Source: Bufo bufo | Taxonomy: Eukaryota > Chordata > Amphibia > Anura > Bufonidae | Direction: 5' to 3' | Length of the DNA: 64,000 bases | NCBI RefSeq assembly: GCF_905171765.1 | Contig: NC_053389.1 | Location: forward strand, 218,866,624 to 218,930,623 | Shown here: positions 22,820 to 33,418 of the stretch, piece after piece | Layout: each line of letters starts with the position of its first letter | Numbering within the stretch: the first letter of the stretch is position 1 | The notes under the pieces: model-generated | Told to the model about the DNA's origin: nothing | Database searches by the model: none | Seen by the model: the letters and a program-made list of their open reading frames with translations, nothing else | Position numbers and translations under genes: made by a program

Positions 22820-23499
22820 GTAGCTCATTGTTCAGACGTGCTGTTTGCTGGAGCGCATGTAGCCAGCATCGGTAACAGTCTGTGTGGTTTACTCACCTGG
22901 TGGACGGAGGTTATGAGTCGGTACAGTGCACAGCCGCTCTTCTCTCTAACCACCACTGCTCAGTGGCACGGCTGTCACTGGTCAGTCTATTGCTTGCTGT
23001 GTGTGCTTATTCCATACTAATGACTGGGGTTTAATATATCCTATATTCTAGTGGATATAGTACACTGTAGCAACTATTTTCACCTGCACAATTGTACTGG
23101 CATACACATCACTATTGTCAGGCAGTACCTTGCCATTTCGGAGTACTAGATCCGGATTTAGAGCGGTGAATTTTAGTTAATTAGTCCGTCTGTCCTTCTA
23201 TACTATTCCTCACAATTTTCCTACAATCATAGGTAGGGTTACCATCCATACATGAGGATGGATTAATTTGGATAGACGATTTTGTCCCTTGTATTTATAC
23301 AGGTTTCACCCCCTTCCTTTTTGAGCACTAATAAAACTTTATTATTTTGCTCCATTTTAAGCGTCCTTATTGGATTTTTTGTCATTATATTCTAGGGACG
23401 TGTACCCTCTTATATTTAGCTCGTAATTTGTATATTCTGGAAAAATTAACCTAATTTGTGCCTCATCTGTGTGCGCGCTCAGTCCACAAACATTATATA

Positions 23500-24330
23500 T
23501 TGTAGGGGATTAGCTCTCTTTCGGGGGTCATTCTCACAGATATCTTCAGGACACCAAGTTTAAGATCCAAACACGGTGCTTTATTGCGGCACATCCGCAT
23601 AAATATAAACAATAATACAAAAAAATAAACACTCGCCCGGCTAGGCTCTAACTAAACAAACAGATCCCTGACTCACTTAAGTCCCTGTTCACACCCTGTG
23701 AACACATGCGGCTTTCTGAGCCAATGTCCCACAGCCTCCTGGCTGTACAGAGCACAGTACGCCCACTGTCTCCAGTCCAGTGTCTCTTGGGGAATCATGG
23801 TCTCTCAGCCCTCCTGGCTTGGACCACACTGACAGAGCCTCCAGGCCTCTGTCCACAGGTAACACACTCCCCTCTTTCTGACACCCTAGGACATTGATGG
23901 CGAACCTATGGCACGGGTGCCAGAAGTGGCACTCAGAGCCCTCTCTGTGGGCACCCACACCCTGGAAATAGTCTATGGTGTACCAATATGCCTTAGACTT
24001 TTCCTGCCATTCAGCAGCGCGAGGCGCACTATGAACAGCACAGGCAGCGCACTGACTGTAGGCAGGCTATTGTAAATAAATGATAAAGTACATGGAAGAT
24101 ATTCTATATTGGACTGTAGTATTCAAGGTAAATTGCTGTGTTGGCACCTTGCGATAAATAAGTGGGTTTATGTTGAGGTTTTTGGGCACTCGGTCTGTAA
24201 AAGGTTCGCCATGACTGCCCTAGGAGGTGCCTTATGCCAGCCTGATTACTTCCAGCTGGTCTCGCCTGTGGTGGAATAGGGGTGTGGACCGAACTATCCA
24301 CCCCTTCCTTGCCTCTACCCTGCGTGAGAC
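23500..24330. repeat. Insertion in the tandem-repeat element, possible solo LTR (minus)
   Basis: A segment beginning TGTAGGGGATTAGCTC interrupts the repeat unit that reads CCACAAACATATATACAG elsewhere, and ends near GTCACTGTCTCA. On the minus strand it has CAATAAAGCACCG near its 3' side and a TACA end, as an LTR might. No clean 4-6 bp duplication was found, so this is tentative. It hosts a hAT MITE at 23892-24217. Confidence 0.35.
23892..24217. mobile_element. hAT MITE with perfect 8-bp duplication, SPIN/Charlie-like ends
   Basis: CCCTAGGA at 23884-23891 and 24218-24225 is an exact 8-bp target duplication. The termini are CATTGATGGCGAACCT and AGGTTCGCCATGACTG, which are inverted repeats with two mismatches. 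The TGATGGCGAACCTATGGCAC start resembles, from memory, the SPIN/Charlie group of hAT elements. The 326-bp element has no coding capacity. Confidence 0.8.
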
Positions 24331-24898
24331 CTGTCACTGTCTCAAAATGTATACAGTATTCCAGCCTAAAATCATTTCTATTTGGGACAAATTTCACTAG
24401 TTTGGGTCACTTCTGTGTCTGCATTTAGGCCGCAACCATATATACAGTAATTCAGCAGAGAATTATTTCTATTTGGGACAAAAATCCCTAGTGTGGGCTT
24501 CATCTGTGTGTGAATTTAGGCCGCAACCATATATATAATAATTCAGCACAGAATTCTTTCTATTTGGGACAAATTTCCATAGTTTCGGTCACATCTCTGC
24601 ATGAATTTAGTCCACAACCATATATACAGTAATTCAGCAGATAATTCTTTCTATTTGGGACAAATATCCCTAGTTTGGGTCACAACTGTGCGTGAATTTA
24701 GACTGCAACCATATATACAGTAATTCAGCAGAGAATTCTTTTTATTTGGGACAAAAATCCCTAGTTTTGGTCACATCTGTGTCTGCGTTTAGGCCGCAAC
24801 CGTATACAGTATACAGTAGTTCAGCATAGATTTATTTCTATTTGAGACAAATTTCAATACTTTTGGGCACATCTGTGTCTGAGTTTAGGCCACAAACA
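24330..24898. repeat. Tandem repeat, about 90-bp unit, six copies
   Basis: TTTCTATTTGGGACAAAT recurs near 24376, 24467, 24557, 24647, 24738 and 24833, each followed by a TAGTTTGGGTCACATCTGTG-like segment and GCCGCAACCATATATACAG. A seventh partial unit lies at 23449-23500, before the insertion. The array is cut at 24900 by a Tc1 element. Confidence 0.8.
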
Positions 24899-24976
24899 TA
24901 CACTCACCTAAAGAATTATTAGGAACACCATACTAATACGGTGTTGGACCCCCTTTTGCCTTCAGAACTGCCTTAA

Positions 24977-25482
24977 AGGGTTTCTATCACTTCGTATCAC
25001 ATATTTAGGTGTCAGACACTAGCGATCCGCTAGTGTCTGCTCTAACAAACCATCCTAATATGATAGGTTTTGGGGCAGCCGTTTCGCTAAAATAAGAACT
25101 TATATCTATATGCTTATGAGCCGATGACATCATAGTGCTCCGAGGAACAGGCGCAGTGGAGATGTCTGTGCAGGGAAGCGGTCAGACATTCACTGCGCAT
25201 GCGCCGAACAGAGACGCGCACGGAGAGGATCGCATTCAGCAGGAGATGGGCGGGCTGGAGGGACGCGCTGGGCGGTGACAGTTTATGAAGGTAGACGGAG
25301 CCTCTAGGTGCTAATGACGCCCCCATAGCACCTAGAGGCTCATTAGCATATAGATATAAGTTCTTATTTTAGTGAAACGGCTGCCCCAAAACCTATCATA
25401 TTAGGATGTTTTGTTAGAGCAGACACTAGCGGATCGCTAGTGTCTGACACCTAAATATGTGATACGAAGTGATAGGAACCCT
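24977..25482. mobile_element. TTAA MITE nested in the Tc1 transposase gene
   Basis: TTAA at 24973-24976 and 25483-25486 flanks long inverted arms (AGGGTTTCTATCACTTCG... and its complement, about 110 bp or more each). The two halves also share ATATAGATATAAGTTC and a CCTAGAGG pair. It is a Kolobok- or piggyBac-type nonautonomous element. Confidence 0.85.
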
Positions 25483-25486
25483 TTAA

Positions 25487-26312
25487 TTCTACGTGGCATT
25501 GATTCAACAAGGTGCTGATAGCATTCTTTAGAAATGTTGGCCCATATTGATAGGATAGCATCTTGCAGTTGATGGAGATTTGAGGGATGCACATCCAGGG
25601 CACGAAGCTCCCGTTCCACCACATCCCAAAGATGCTCTATTGGGTTGAGATCTGCTGACTGTGGGGGCCATTTTAGTACAGTGAACTCATTGTCCTGTTC
25701 AAGAAACCAATTTGAAATGATTCGAGCTTTGTGACATGGTGCATTATCCTGCTGGAAGTAGCCATCAGAGGATAAATACATGTTCTCATTCTGTTTACGC
25801 CAAATTCGGACTCTACCATTTGAATGTCTCAACAGAAATCGAGACTCATCAGAAAAGGCAACATTTTTCCAGTCTTCAACAGTCCAATTTTGGGGAGCTC
25901 GTGCAAATTGTAGCCTCTTTTTCCTATTTGTAGTGGAGATGAGTGGTACCTGGTGGGGTCTTCTGCTGTTGTAGCCCATCCGCCTCAAGGTTGTGCATGT
26001 TGTGGCTTCACAAATGCTTTGCTGCATACCTCAATTGTAACGAGTGGTTATTTCAGTCAACGTTGCTCTTCTATCTGCTTGAATCAGTCGGCCCATTCTC
26101 CTCTGACCTATAAGGTCCACAAGGCATTTTTGCCCACAGGACTGCCGCATACTGGATGTTTTTCCCTTTTCACACCATTCTTTGTAAACCCTAGAAATGG
26201 TTGTGTGTAAAAATCCCAGTAACTGAGCAGATTGTGAAATACTCAGACCGACCCGTCTGGCACTAACAACCATGCCACGCTCAAAATTGCTTAAATCACC
26301 TTTCTTTCCCAT
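25487..26312 (-). pseudogene. Tc1/mariner transposase (DD36E), truncated and interrupted
   Basis: The N-terminal part (26312-26031) holds the paired helix-turn-helix DNA-binding region (GKKGDLSNFERGMVV and a second helix set). An in-frame TGA near 26031 precedes the rest. The catalytic part shows AFSDESRF (first Asp), QQDNAPCH (second Asp) and NPIEHLWD (Glu). I count 36 residues between the second Asp and the Glu, the spacing named DD36E rather than the usual DD34E. Sequence between QNENMY and SSDGYFQQD is shorter than in intact relatives, so an internal deletion is likely. The last residues are replaced by the nested MITE after PRRIK. Confidence 0.85.
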
Positions 26313-26828
26313 TCTGACATTCAGTTTGGAGTTCAGGAGATTGTCTTGACCAGGACCACACCCCTAAATGCATTGAAGCAACTGCCATGTGATTGGTTGA
26401 CTAGATAATTGCATTAATGAGAAATAGAACAGGTGTTCCTAATAATTCTTTAGGGGAGTGTATATACCGATGGCAAACATATAATGCAAACAGGTATTTC
26501 ACAGCATGAACAAAATGCACAACGACACACAACAAAACAACAGAGAACATATAATGATATGGGTGTCAGAGAAAACCGTGCAACACGGTATACACAGTTA
26601 CACCCAAACTGATGGTGGATACTACAGATGGTGGATACTCCGGACACCTCCGTTTCAACGTTTCCTGCAATTCCAGGGTTAGGTTCCGGACGGGGACCCA
26701 ACTAGTGAGATACCCCGTGGTTAGACCAAAGGGTTATCGTAGGGTCCTGAGGGTCGACTAGGGTTAGTAAGGAACATCTTCCTGTGATCCCTTTACAGTG
26801 TGCAGACTCTCGAACCGCCGAAGTGGAC

Positions 26829-26862
26829 CACCCTGATCAGAAACATCGAAACGGAGGTGTCC
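26829..26862 (+). ncRNA. Degenerate hammerhead-like motif at the Penelope 5' region
   Basis: GGACCACC can pair with GGTGTCC around CTGATCA (26833-26839) and GAAAC, with only a two-pair stem II between. One core base differs from CTGANGA, and the short stem III plus cleavage triplet are reduced (GAAACGGA). It is probably inactive. Confidence 0.4.
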
Positions 26863-27139
26863 GGAGTATCCACCATCTGTAGAGTAGGACACCCGGTTTT
26901 CCAGCGGTGCCGCCGCGCACCATATGTTTTGGGTGTAACTGTATATACCGTGTTGCACGGTTTTCTCTGACACCAATATCATTATATGTTCTCTGTTGTT
27001 TTGTTGTGTGTCATTGTGCATTTTGTTCATGCTGTGAAATACCTGTTTGCATTATGTTTGCCATCGGTATATAAGGTGTTAGCATATACCAATGCTAAAA
27101 CCTTGTTTATTGTGCAGCTCGGGTACCAGTACATATCTG

Positions 27140-28799
27140 TAGAGATGTCGTGAACATAAAATTTTCCGTTCGCGAACGGCCAACGTGAATTTTTGCAAAT
27201 GTTCGCGAACGGGCGAATCGGGCGAACTGCCATAGACTTCAATAGGCAGGCGAATTTTAAAACCCACAGGGACTCTTTCTAGCCACAGTAGTGATGGAAA
27301 AGTTGTTTCAAGGGGACTAACACCTGGACTGTGGCATGCCGGAGGGGGATCCATGGCAAAACTCCCATGGAAAATGACATAGTTGAGGCAGAGTTGGATT
27401 TTAATCCATAAAGGGCATAAATCACCTAACAATCCCAAAAAAATTTGAGCAACGTGGTTTAAAACATCCAGTGTGTGTATACGATCAGGTATGATGTTGT
27501 ATCGATCAGGTAATGTAAGGGTTACGCCCGCTTCACAGACATTGACAGACCAAACTCCCCTTTAAATGCACCGCAAACAACCGCAAACAGTCCATTTGCC
27601 CAACCGCAAACTTCCCATTTGCACAAGGTTGGATACCAAGCTAGCCATGTCCCGTTGATGTCATTGAAGGTTTCTTCCTCCACCCAGCCACGTACAACAC
27701 CAAGTGTCCCAAAAGGTGAATTGAATAGATTTTTCGAACGGGGAGATGGTTAAAAAAACGCTGTCTCCCTCCCCTTTGTTTGAATCCACGCGACGGTCCC
27801 TGCATCTGCGCCGTGCAATTTACTGTCACTCCCTTGAGTGGTATTTTCTGTGGTACTATTCTCATCAGTTTAATCCCTGTATGGTCCCCCATCTGGGATC
27901 CATTTATTAAATAGATTTTTCGAACGGGGAGATGGTTAAAAAGACGCTGGCTCCCTCCCCTTTGTTTGAATCCACGCCATGGTCACTGCGTCTGCGCCGT
28001 GCAATTTACTCTCACACCCGATATGAGTGGTATTTTCTGTAGTTCTCTCTTCTCATCAGTTTAATCCCTGTTACGTCCCCAATCTGGGATCCATTTATTA
28101 AATTGATATTTTTTTATCTGCGAGGTATTTGTGAGTGAGTGACACCCTGTAACGGTATAAGTGGAGGTCTAGCCACTAGCCAGTGGCCACAATACAGTCT
28201 GTGTGGGCCTGACACACACTGGCTTGCAAATAAGATTAGATCACAGAAAAATATTAAATAGAATTTTTTTTATCTGCGAGGTATTTTCTGTCACACCCTG
28301 TATGAATGGTGTGCACACAGTACTGTCTGTGACTGAGCCTGCAGCCTCTCACACACGGGCAGGCAACTGCAATATATATATATATATATATATAAAATAA
28401 AAAGCAGACTGATGTACCAGCCCTGAAAAGGGCTTTTTGGGGTGCTGTCCGGACGCTGTCCTTACAGCAGATGAGTCTGTGGACACAGAACACTGCCCTA
28501 GCTAACGCTTTCCCTATTGAATCAGCAGCAGCAGCACTGTCCCTCCTCTCACTGAGAATGCAGCTTCCGAATGAATCTAAAATGGATGCTGTCCAGGAGG
28601 TGGGAGGGTCTGGGAGGGAGGGTCTGCTGCTGATTGGCTGGAATGTGTCTGCTGACTGTGAGGTACAGGGTCAAAGTTTACTCAATGATGATGTATAGGG
28701 GGTGGACCGAACAACGCATATGTTCGCCCGCCGCGGCGACCGCGAACAAGCTATGTTCGCCGGGAACTATTCGCCGGCTAACTATTCGGGCCATCTCTA
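27140..28799. mobile_element. Nonautonomous hAT element, 1660 bp, 8-bp duplication
   Basis: CATATCTG at 27132-27139 and 28800-28807 is an exact 8-bp target duplication. The termini TAGAGATG and CATCTCTA are inverted repeats, followed internally by repeated TTCGCGAACG / TTCGCCGG motifs. Inside lie two direct copies, about 186 bp apart, of ATAGATTTTTCGAACGGGGAG (27725 and 27911) and a TA dinucleotide run (28373-28393). No transposase frame was seen. Confidence 0.85.
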
Positions 28800-28807
28800 C
28801 ATATCTG

Positions 28808-29110
28808 ATCCTGTTACCCCCAGTGTCCCACATTCTTTGAACCAGTGAGGACACAGCTGTTACCGTTCTCTCACAGCCCCCCCCCCCACCTGGGGAAGTG
28901 GAAAACGGTATTGTGTATAGCTTTTTTACGCACACGTGGTGCCGGCATATATCGACTGCCGCCGCCCCGTTCTATTGTTTGGGTACTAGTGCATACCAGC
29001 TCTTGTTACCTCCTGTGTCCGACACTACCTGAATAAGTGTGGACACAGTTGTTACCGTTTCCATCAAGCACCCCTCCTTGACTGTGGGGCATTGGAAACG
29101 GTTTTGTGTA
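28808..29110 (+). repeat. Tandem 5' units of the Penelope-like element
   Basis: Two direct units share GTACCAGT/GTACTAGT, TGTTACC, CAGTGTCC/TGTGTCC, GGACACAG(C/T)(T)TGTTACCG and GGAAAACGGT/GGAAACGGTT. The first is split by the hAT insertion (27075-27139 plus 28808-28925) and the second covers about 28935-29110. Confidence 0.65.
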
Positions 29111-29284
29111 TTCAGCCTATTGTTATTTTGAGGGATATATCCCATCTATTTTATATAAAAAAGTAAAAGTTAAGTATTAAATAATCCAGATCACTAATTA
29201 CTGATTTCTATGACTCATGCGAGTGATTATATACGAATATCAATTTTTTCTGACTTGGACAAGCTCATCTATAAATCCTAAAAT

Positions 29285-30940
29285 TTGGCAATTCTTGATG
29301 ACACTAATACGTATAGGGAGCTTGCCCACGACCCCACCCCCCTCTATCAGCAAGAACTGCTATCAATCTTATCCTTAGGTCTTCAAAAGGGCTTTATGGA
29401 TCAAAAGCAGGTGGATTTTATTTTTGTTCTCCATCCCACCATCCCGATTTTTCATTTCCTTCCCAAAATCCACAAAGCGGGTTTCCCCCCGCCTATGCCC
29501 CCGATAGTGTCGGACATTGGCTCTTTCTCTGAAAGACTGTCGGCTTGGGTTGAAAACATTTTACAGCCGTTGGTCCAATGTATTCCTGGCTTCCTCCAAG
29601 ATACGAGGGCGTTATTACAGGCCTTCCATAACTTTGTTTGGAGGCCGGAATTCACTTGGATTATGGCTGATGTCACCTCGCTCTATACTGTCATTTCTCA
29701 TGAATTTGCCATTGTTTCTTTAAAATGGTTTCTTCGGGTGTATTCCAATTTTTCTGTTGCATTTTGGGATTTTATTTGCCAAGTTGTCCTGTTTTTGCTG
29801 CAACATCGATGACCTGATTCTTGTTTGGTCGGGTGATGTGGCGGCCGTGCCACTCCTTGGTGACTTCTTCAATAATAACATATGTGGTTTGAGGTTCACT
29901 TTCAGTTACAGTGCTTCCACCATTCCATTTTTAGATCTCTCTTTAACCAGCGATAGGGAAATGACTACTGTGGATTCTCATACTTACCGTAAGGAGACGG
30001 CAGGTAATACCATTCTTCACGCAACATCTTGTCATCCACCACATGTGGTTCACAACATCCCCAAAGGAAAATTAATCCGCACTAGACGCAATTGCTCCCT
30101 GGATCGAGCATGTCTCGCTGAGATGGATGCTATTGCTGGCCGCCTCTGTGTTAGAAAATATCCTAGCAATTTATTACAGTCAGCAAAAGCCTGTGCACTT
30201 GGCAAATCCCAGGCTGATCTAATTTTCCCTCAAACTAGTCATGTTCAATCTAGGAAATTTCAAAAAAGAAGATTTCACAAATCAGCTCCAGCGTTTGTGA
30301 CCAATTTTAGTCTAGAATACTAACGCATTTGTCAAATTGTGAAGAAACATTTATCAGTCTTGTATGCAGAAGAACAATGGTCAAATATTGCCAGTGGTGG
30401 CACCAGATTCATTGCATGCAGGGCAACTACGCTAGGTAACAGAGTTAGTCCTTCAATGTTTTCAGAGGTGCGGCAAACGCAACCTACTTGGTTGAGATAT
30501 TTTGGCAATTTCAAATGTGGCCATAAAATATGTACGTGCTGCACAGTTATCCAGACCAGCAATCATATTCATTCGATTGCTAGTTGCCAATCTTTTGCCT
30601 TAAAACAGTATGTAAATTGTAACACCCACGTCTGTGGTATATTGTATTACCTGCCCTTTGTGTTACCTCCAATGTGATGGCTGCACTATTTACAGTTTAA
30701 AAATCAGGATCTGCAGAGATATTTCTGACTTCCCGCATGCACGAACCAGAAATGTCTCTGCGGCCAGTTCACATTATGCGGCTGTTCATGGAGGTAGCAT
30801 CAAGGGAATGCAAGTACAAGGTCTTGAAAGAGTTAATCCTCCGGTCAGGGGGGAGATCACAGGAAGAAGCTTTTAAACAGGGAGTCTTTTTGGATCTTCC
30901 GTATGGGCTCTTGCATCCCTTATGGTTTAAATCGCAAACA
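29285..30940 (+). pseudogene. Penelope-like reverse transcriptase plus GIY-YIG endonuclease, broken
   Basis: The first frame (29285-29812) gives FHFLPKIHKAGFPPP, a P-I-V-S-x-I-G-S block, and W-x-T/A-D-V-x-S-L-Y (ADVTSLY, first catalytic Asp). About 50 residues that should follow are missing. The next frame (29757-30323) resumes at IDDLILVW with the Asp pair, then FLDLSL and Y-R-K-E-T-A-G-N-T-I-L. Frames 30339-30677 and 30634-30940 carry the CGHKIC-x-C-C linker and a GIY-YIG-like end (VYCITCPLC...GCT) with RTRNVS. The N-terminus is absent and at least three frame changes are present. Confidence 0.8.
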
Positions 30941-31152
30941 TGATTTAATAATTCAATATTACATTATTGATCCTTTTCATTTTTCTCTGTGTTTTATAAT
31001 TGCATGTTGCCTTCATGGCTTTTTATGTGTTCTATGTATTCGAGTAAAAATGTGTATGGAGGTGTGGCTACGGTTGATTATGGCCACCTGTTCTTTTTCA
31101 GCCGGCCATTATTTAATCCGAGCTTATGCGGTCTTTTCTTTGTTATGAATAA

Positions 31153-31182
31153 GGATCAATACTACAAGATCCGAAACGCGTA
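31153..31182 (+). ncRNA. Hammerhead remnant at the Penelope 3' end
   Basis: GGATC (31153-31157) and GATCC (31168-31172) form stem II and GAAACGCGTA (31173-31182) is intact, including the palindromic stem III. The upstream box that should read CTGANGA is ATGAATA, so the catalytic core is lost. It lies just after the GIY-YIG frame, where Penelope hammerheads are expected. Confidence 0.6.
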
Positions 31183-31330
31183 GACTTGGACTGTCTTTTT
31201 TGGTTTTTAATGCACTGAAATAATAAAGTTGCCACGATTGTTTGAAAGCTTGACTTTTCTTCTGCTTTATTTGGACGCTTACCATGACGCCTAGGCTCCC
31301 GGCGTTGTCCGTGCCTCCTCTCACATCACA

Positions 31331-31448
31331 GCCAGGTGAGCGCACCGCTCTTATTTTTTTCCATTGAAATGAATGGTTCCATATACTGTCCGCAAAAAAA
31401 AAACGGAACGGACACGGAAAGAAAATACGTTCATGTGCATGAGGCCTA
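31331..31448. mobile_element. Right half of a Harbinger-type MITE
   Basis: CCATTGAAATGAATGGTTCC, followed by GCGGACA-like text and an end of GTTCATGTGCATGAGGCC-TAA, matches the right halves of the MITEs at 31762-33418. The left half was not found. Confidence 0.5.
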
Positions 31449-31449
31449 A

Positions 31450-31735
31450 GACTAAGGGGAAACAATTTTTGTAAGGGGGCACTAAGTGTTCAGCACTACT
31501 GTGTGGGGGCACTATGGGAGCATTCTATTGTGTGGATACACTGAGAGAGCATAACAACTGTCAGGGGGGCAATTTACTGTCTGGGAGCAGTACAGAGGCT
31601 TAATTGCTGTATGGGGGCACTAAGAGGGTATAATTACAGTGTGAGGGCACTAAGGGAGCATAACTACTGTGTGGGGACAAAAAAGGGGGCATAACTGTAG
31701 TGTGGGTACACAAAAGGGGGCAATCTACTTGTGGT
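31450..31735. repeat. Minisatellite, about 37-bp unit
   Basis: About eight degenerate copies of GTGTGGGGGCACTAAGGGAG followed by CATAACTACT-like text. The last unit is interrupted at 31759 by a Harbinger-type MITE that used a TAA in GGGCACTAAG. Confidence 0.75.
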
Positions 31736-31761
31736 TGGCATTCTACCAAGAAGGGCACTAA

Positions 31762-32068
31762 AGGCTCTTGCACACGAATGTATTTTTTGTACATGTCCGT
31801 TCCATTTTCTTTTTTTGCGACTCATATGCAGAACCATTCACTTTAATGGGGCCGCAAAAAAAAAAAAAAATGAAATGACTCAGTGTGCATTCCATGTCCG
31901 TATTTCCGTTCCGCAAAAATATAGAACATGTCCTATTATTGTCTGCATTATAGACAAGGATAGAACTGTTCTATTAGGGGCCGGCTGTTCCGTTCCTCAA
32001 AATGCAGAATGCGTACTGCCGGTATCCTTGTTTTGCGGACCGCAAAACAACGGTCGTGTGCATGAGCC
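31762..32068. mobile_element. Harbinger-type MITE 1 of 3 in a row
   Basis: GGCTCTTGCACACGA and TCGTGTGCATGAGCC are the ends. TAA is found at 31759-31761 and 32069-32071. Internal poly-A and GCGGACCGC-type inverted segments are typical of the other copies here. Confidence 0.8.
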
Positions 32069-32071
32069 TAA

Positions 32072-33046
32072 GGCCTCTTTCACATGGGCGTCCCGGATTT
32101 GCTCCGGATGCGTCACGTGTGCATTGCGGGAAACCCACGCAAGTAGGCACGCAATTGCAGTCAGTTTTGACTGCGATTGCGTTCCGATGTTCAGTTTTTT
32201 CCGTGCGAGTGCAATGCGTTTTGCACGCGCGTGAGAAAAAACTGAATGCGGTACCAAGATCCGAACCCGGTCAGGTGTTCTGTTCATTTTATTATTTTCC
32301 CTTATAACCATGTTATAAGGGAAAATAATAGCATTCTTAATACAGAATGCATAGTACAATGTGGCTGGAGGAGTTAAAAAATAAAAAAAAATATTGACTC
32401 GCCTCATCCTCTTGATCACGCAGCCGGCATCGTCTTCTTTCAGGATCTGCAAAAGGACCTTTGATGACGTAATCACGTGGTGAGCACGGGGACGTCAGCG
32501 CAGGTCCTGCTGAATAAAGATAGAAGATCCTTCTATCTTCATTTAGCAGGACCTGCGCTGACGTCATCGCGCTCACCACGTACTGAGAGCGATTACGTCA
32601 TCAAAGGTTCTTTTGCAAGTCCTGAAAGAAGAAGAAAGAAGACGATGCCGGCTGCGCGAACAAGAGGATGAGGTGAGTTAATTATATATATTTTTTTAAC
32701 CCCTCAAGTCCTATTTTACTATGCATTCTGTATTAAGAATGCTATTATTTTCCTTTATAACCATGTTATAAGGGAAAATAATACAGTAAATTTACTTTTA
32801 TCAATTTACTAACATCATCTTCTCCTAGCAACCATGCATGAAAATCGCATTGCATCCGCACTTGCTTGCGGATGCTATGCGATTTTCACGGATCCCCATT
32901 CATTTCTATGGGGCCTGCGTTGCATGAAAAACACCGCTCATCTGAAAAGCCCCATTGAAGTGAATGGGTCCGGATTCAGTGCGGGTGCAATGTGTTCACC
33001 TCACGCATTGCCCCCGCGCGGAATTCTCGCCCGTGTGAAAGGGGCC
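32072..33046. mobile_element. Harbinger-type MITE 2 of 3, 975 bp
   Basis: GGCCTCTTTCACATGGGCG and CGCCCGTGTGAAAGGGGCC are the ends, with TAA on both sides (32069-32071 and 33047-33049). The interior is a long palindrome around 32540: CTTTGATGACGTAATCACG and its mirror, with CATAACCATGTTATAAGG repeated at 32305 and 32760. There is no coding capacity. Confidence 0.85.
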
Positions 33047-33049
33047 TAA

Positions 33050-33418
33050 GGGTTCATGCACACAAGCGACAACAGGTCCGCAATATACTGGCACCGCTGT
33101 GTGTACTCCGTATCACACTCATTGAATTGAATGGGTCCCAGTCCAAAAGATGTGGAGCGATGCGGAGCAGAGGCACGGATCGAAAGCCCACAGAAGCACT
33201 ACGAAGCACTTCAGTGGGATTTCAGTCCGTGCATCCGCACTGCAAAAAAATACATTCTGCACTGCACAAAAATACAACATGTATCTTGCGGATCGAGGAC
33301 CCATTCAAGTAAATGGGTCTTCATCTGCAATTGGCGTGCACTCGGCTGGTGCCCATGCATTGCAGACTGCTATTTGCGGTAGACAGCACGGGGCACACAC
33401 ACTCGTGTGCATGAGCCC
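33050..33418. mobile_element. Harbinger-type MITE 3 of 3
   Basis: GGGTTCATGCACACAAGCG and CGTGTGCATGAGCCC are the ends. TAA is found at 33047-33049 (shared with the preceding MITE) and 33419-33421. Confidence 0.8.

Larger units (their letters stand above)
21864..23434. mobile_element. Near-perfect 1.5-kb palindrome with 14-bp target duplication (Penelope-like)
   Basis: The sequence 21864-22622 is mirrored by 22623-23381 with no net indel (centre GG|CC at 22622/22623) and very few mismatches. The same 60-codon frame appears in both arms (22225-22407 minus, 22838-23020 plus). TTCTGGAAAAATTA occurs at 21850-21863 and 23435-23448, a 14-bp duplication. Each arm carries a complete hammerhead motif and an AATAAAG near the outer end. 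I interpret it as two Penelope terminal segments inserted head to head. Confidence 0.85.
24901..26460 (-). mobile_element. Tc1/mariner element, DD36E spacing, inactive
   Basis: TA flanks both ends (24899-24900 and 26461-26462). The termini CACTCACCTAAAGAATTATT and its counterpart at 26432-26460 are inverted repeats of about 29 bp. The transposase is on the minus strand. A 506-bp TTAA MITE is nested inside, so the Tc1 itself is only about 1050 bp. Confidence 0.9.
26467..31330 (+). mobile_element. Penelope-like element (Neptune-type, GIY-YIG class), rearranged
   Basis: The order is an inverted 5' arm (26467-26680), the 5' region (26770-27139), a nested hAT element (27140-28799), a second 5' tandem unit (28808-29110), the degraded RT/GIY-YIG frame (29285-30940) and a 3' segment with a hammerhead remnant (31153-31182) and AATAAAG. 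The 26467-26680 stretch is an inverted copy of 26850-27073, a foldback organisation known for Penelope insertions. It probably inserted in the tandem-repeat array, since the flank ACATATATAC matches that repeat. Confidence 0.75.

Noticed and set aside
22225..23020. Two identical 60-codon frames on opposite strands
   Set aside because: They are mirror copies created by the palindrome; there is no start context, domain or conservation signal to support a gene.
25050..25400. GTTTCGC / GTGAAACGG pair that looked like another hammerhead
   Set aside because: It belongs to the long inverted arms of a TTAA MITE and has no CTGANGA box or stem II at the right distance.
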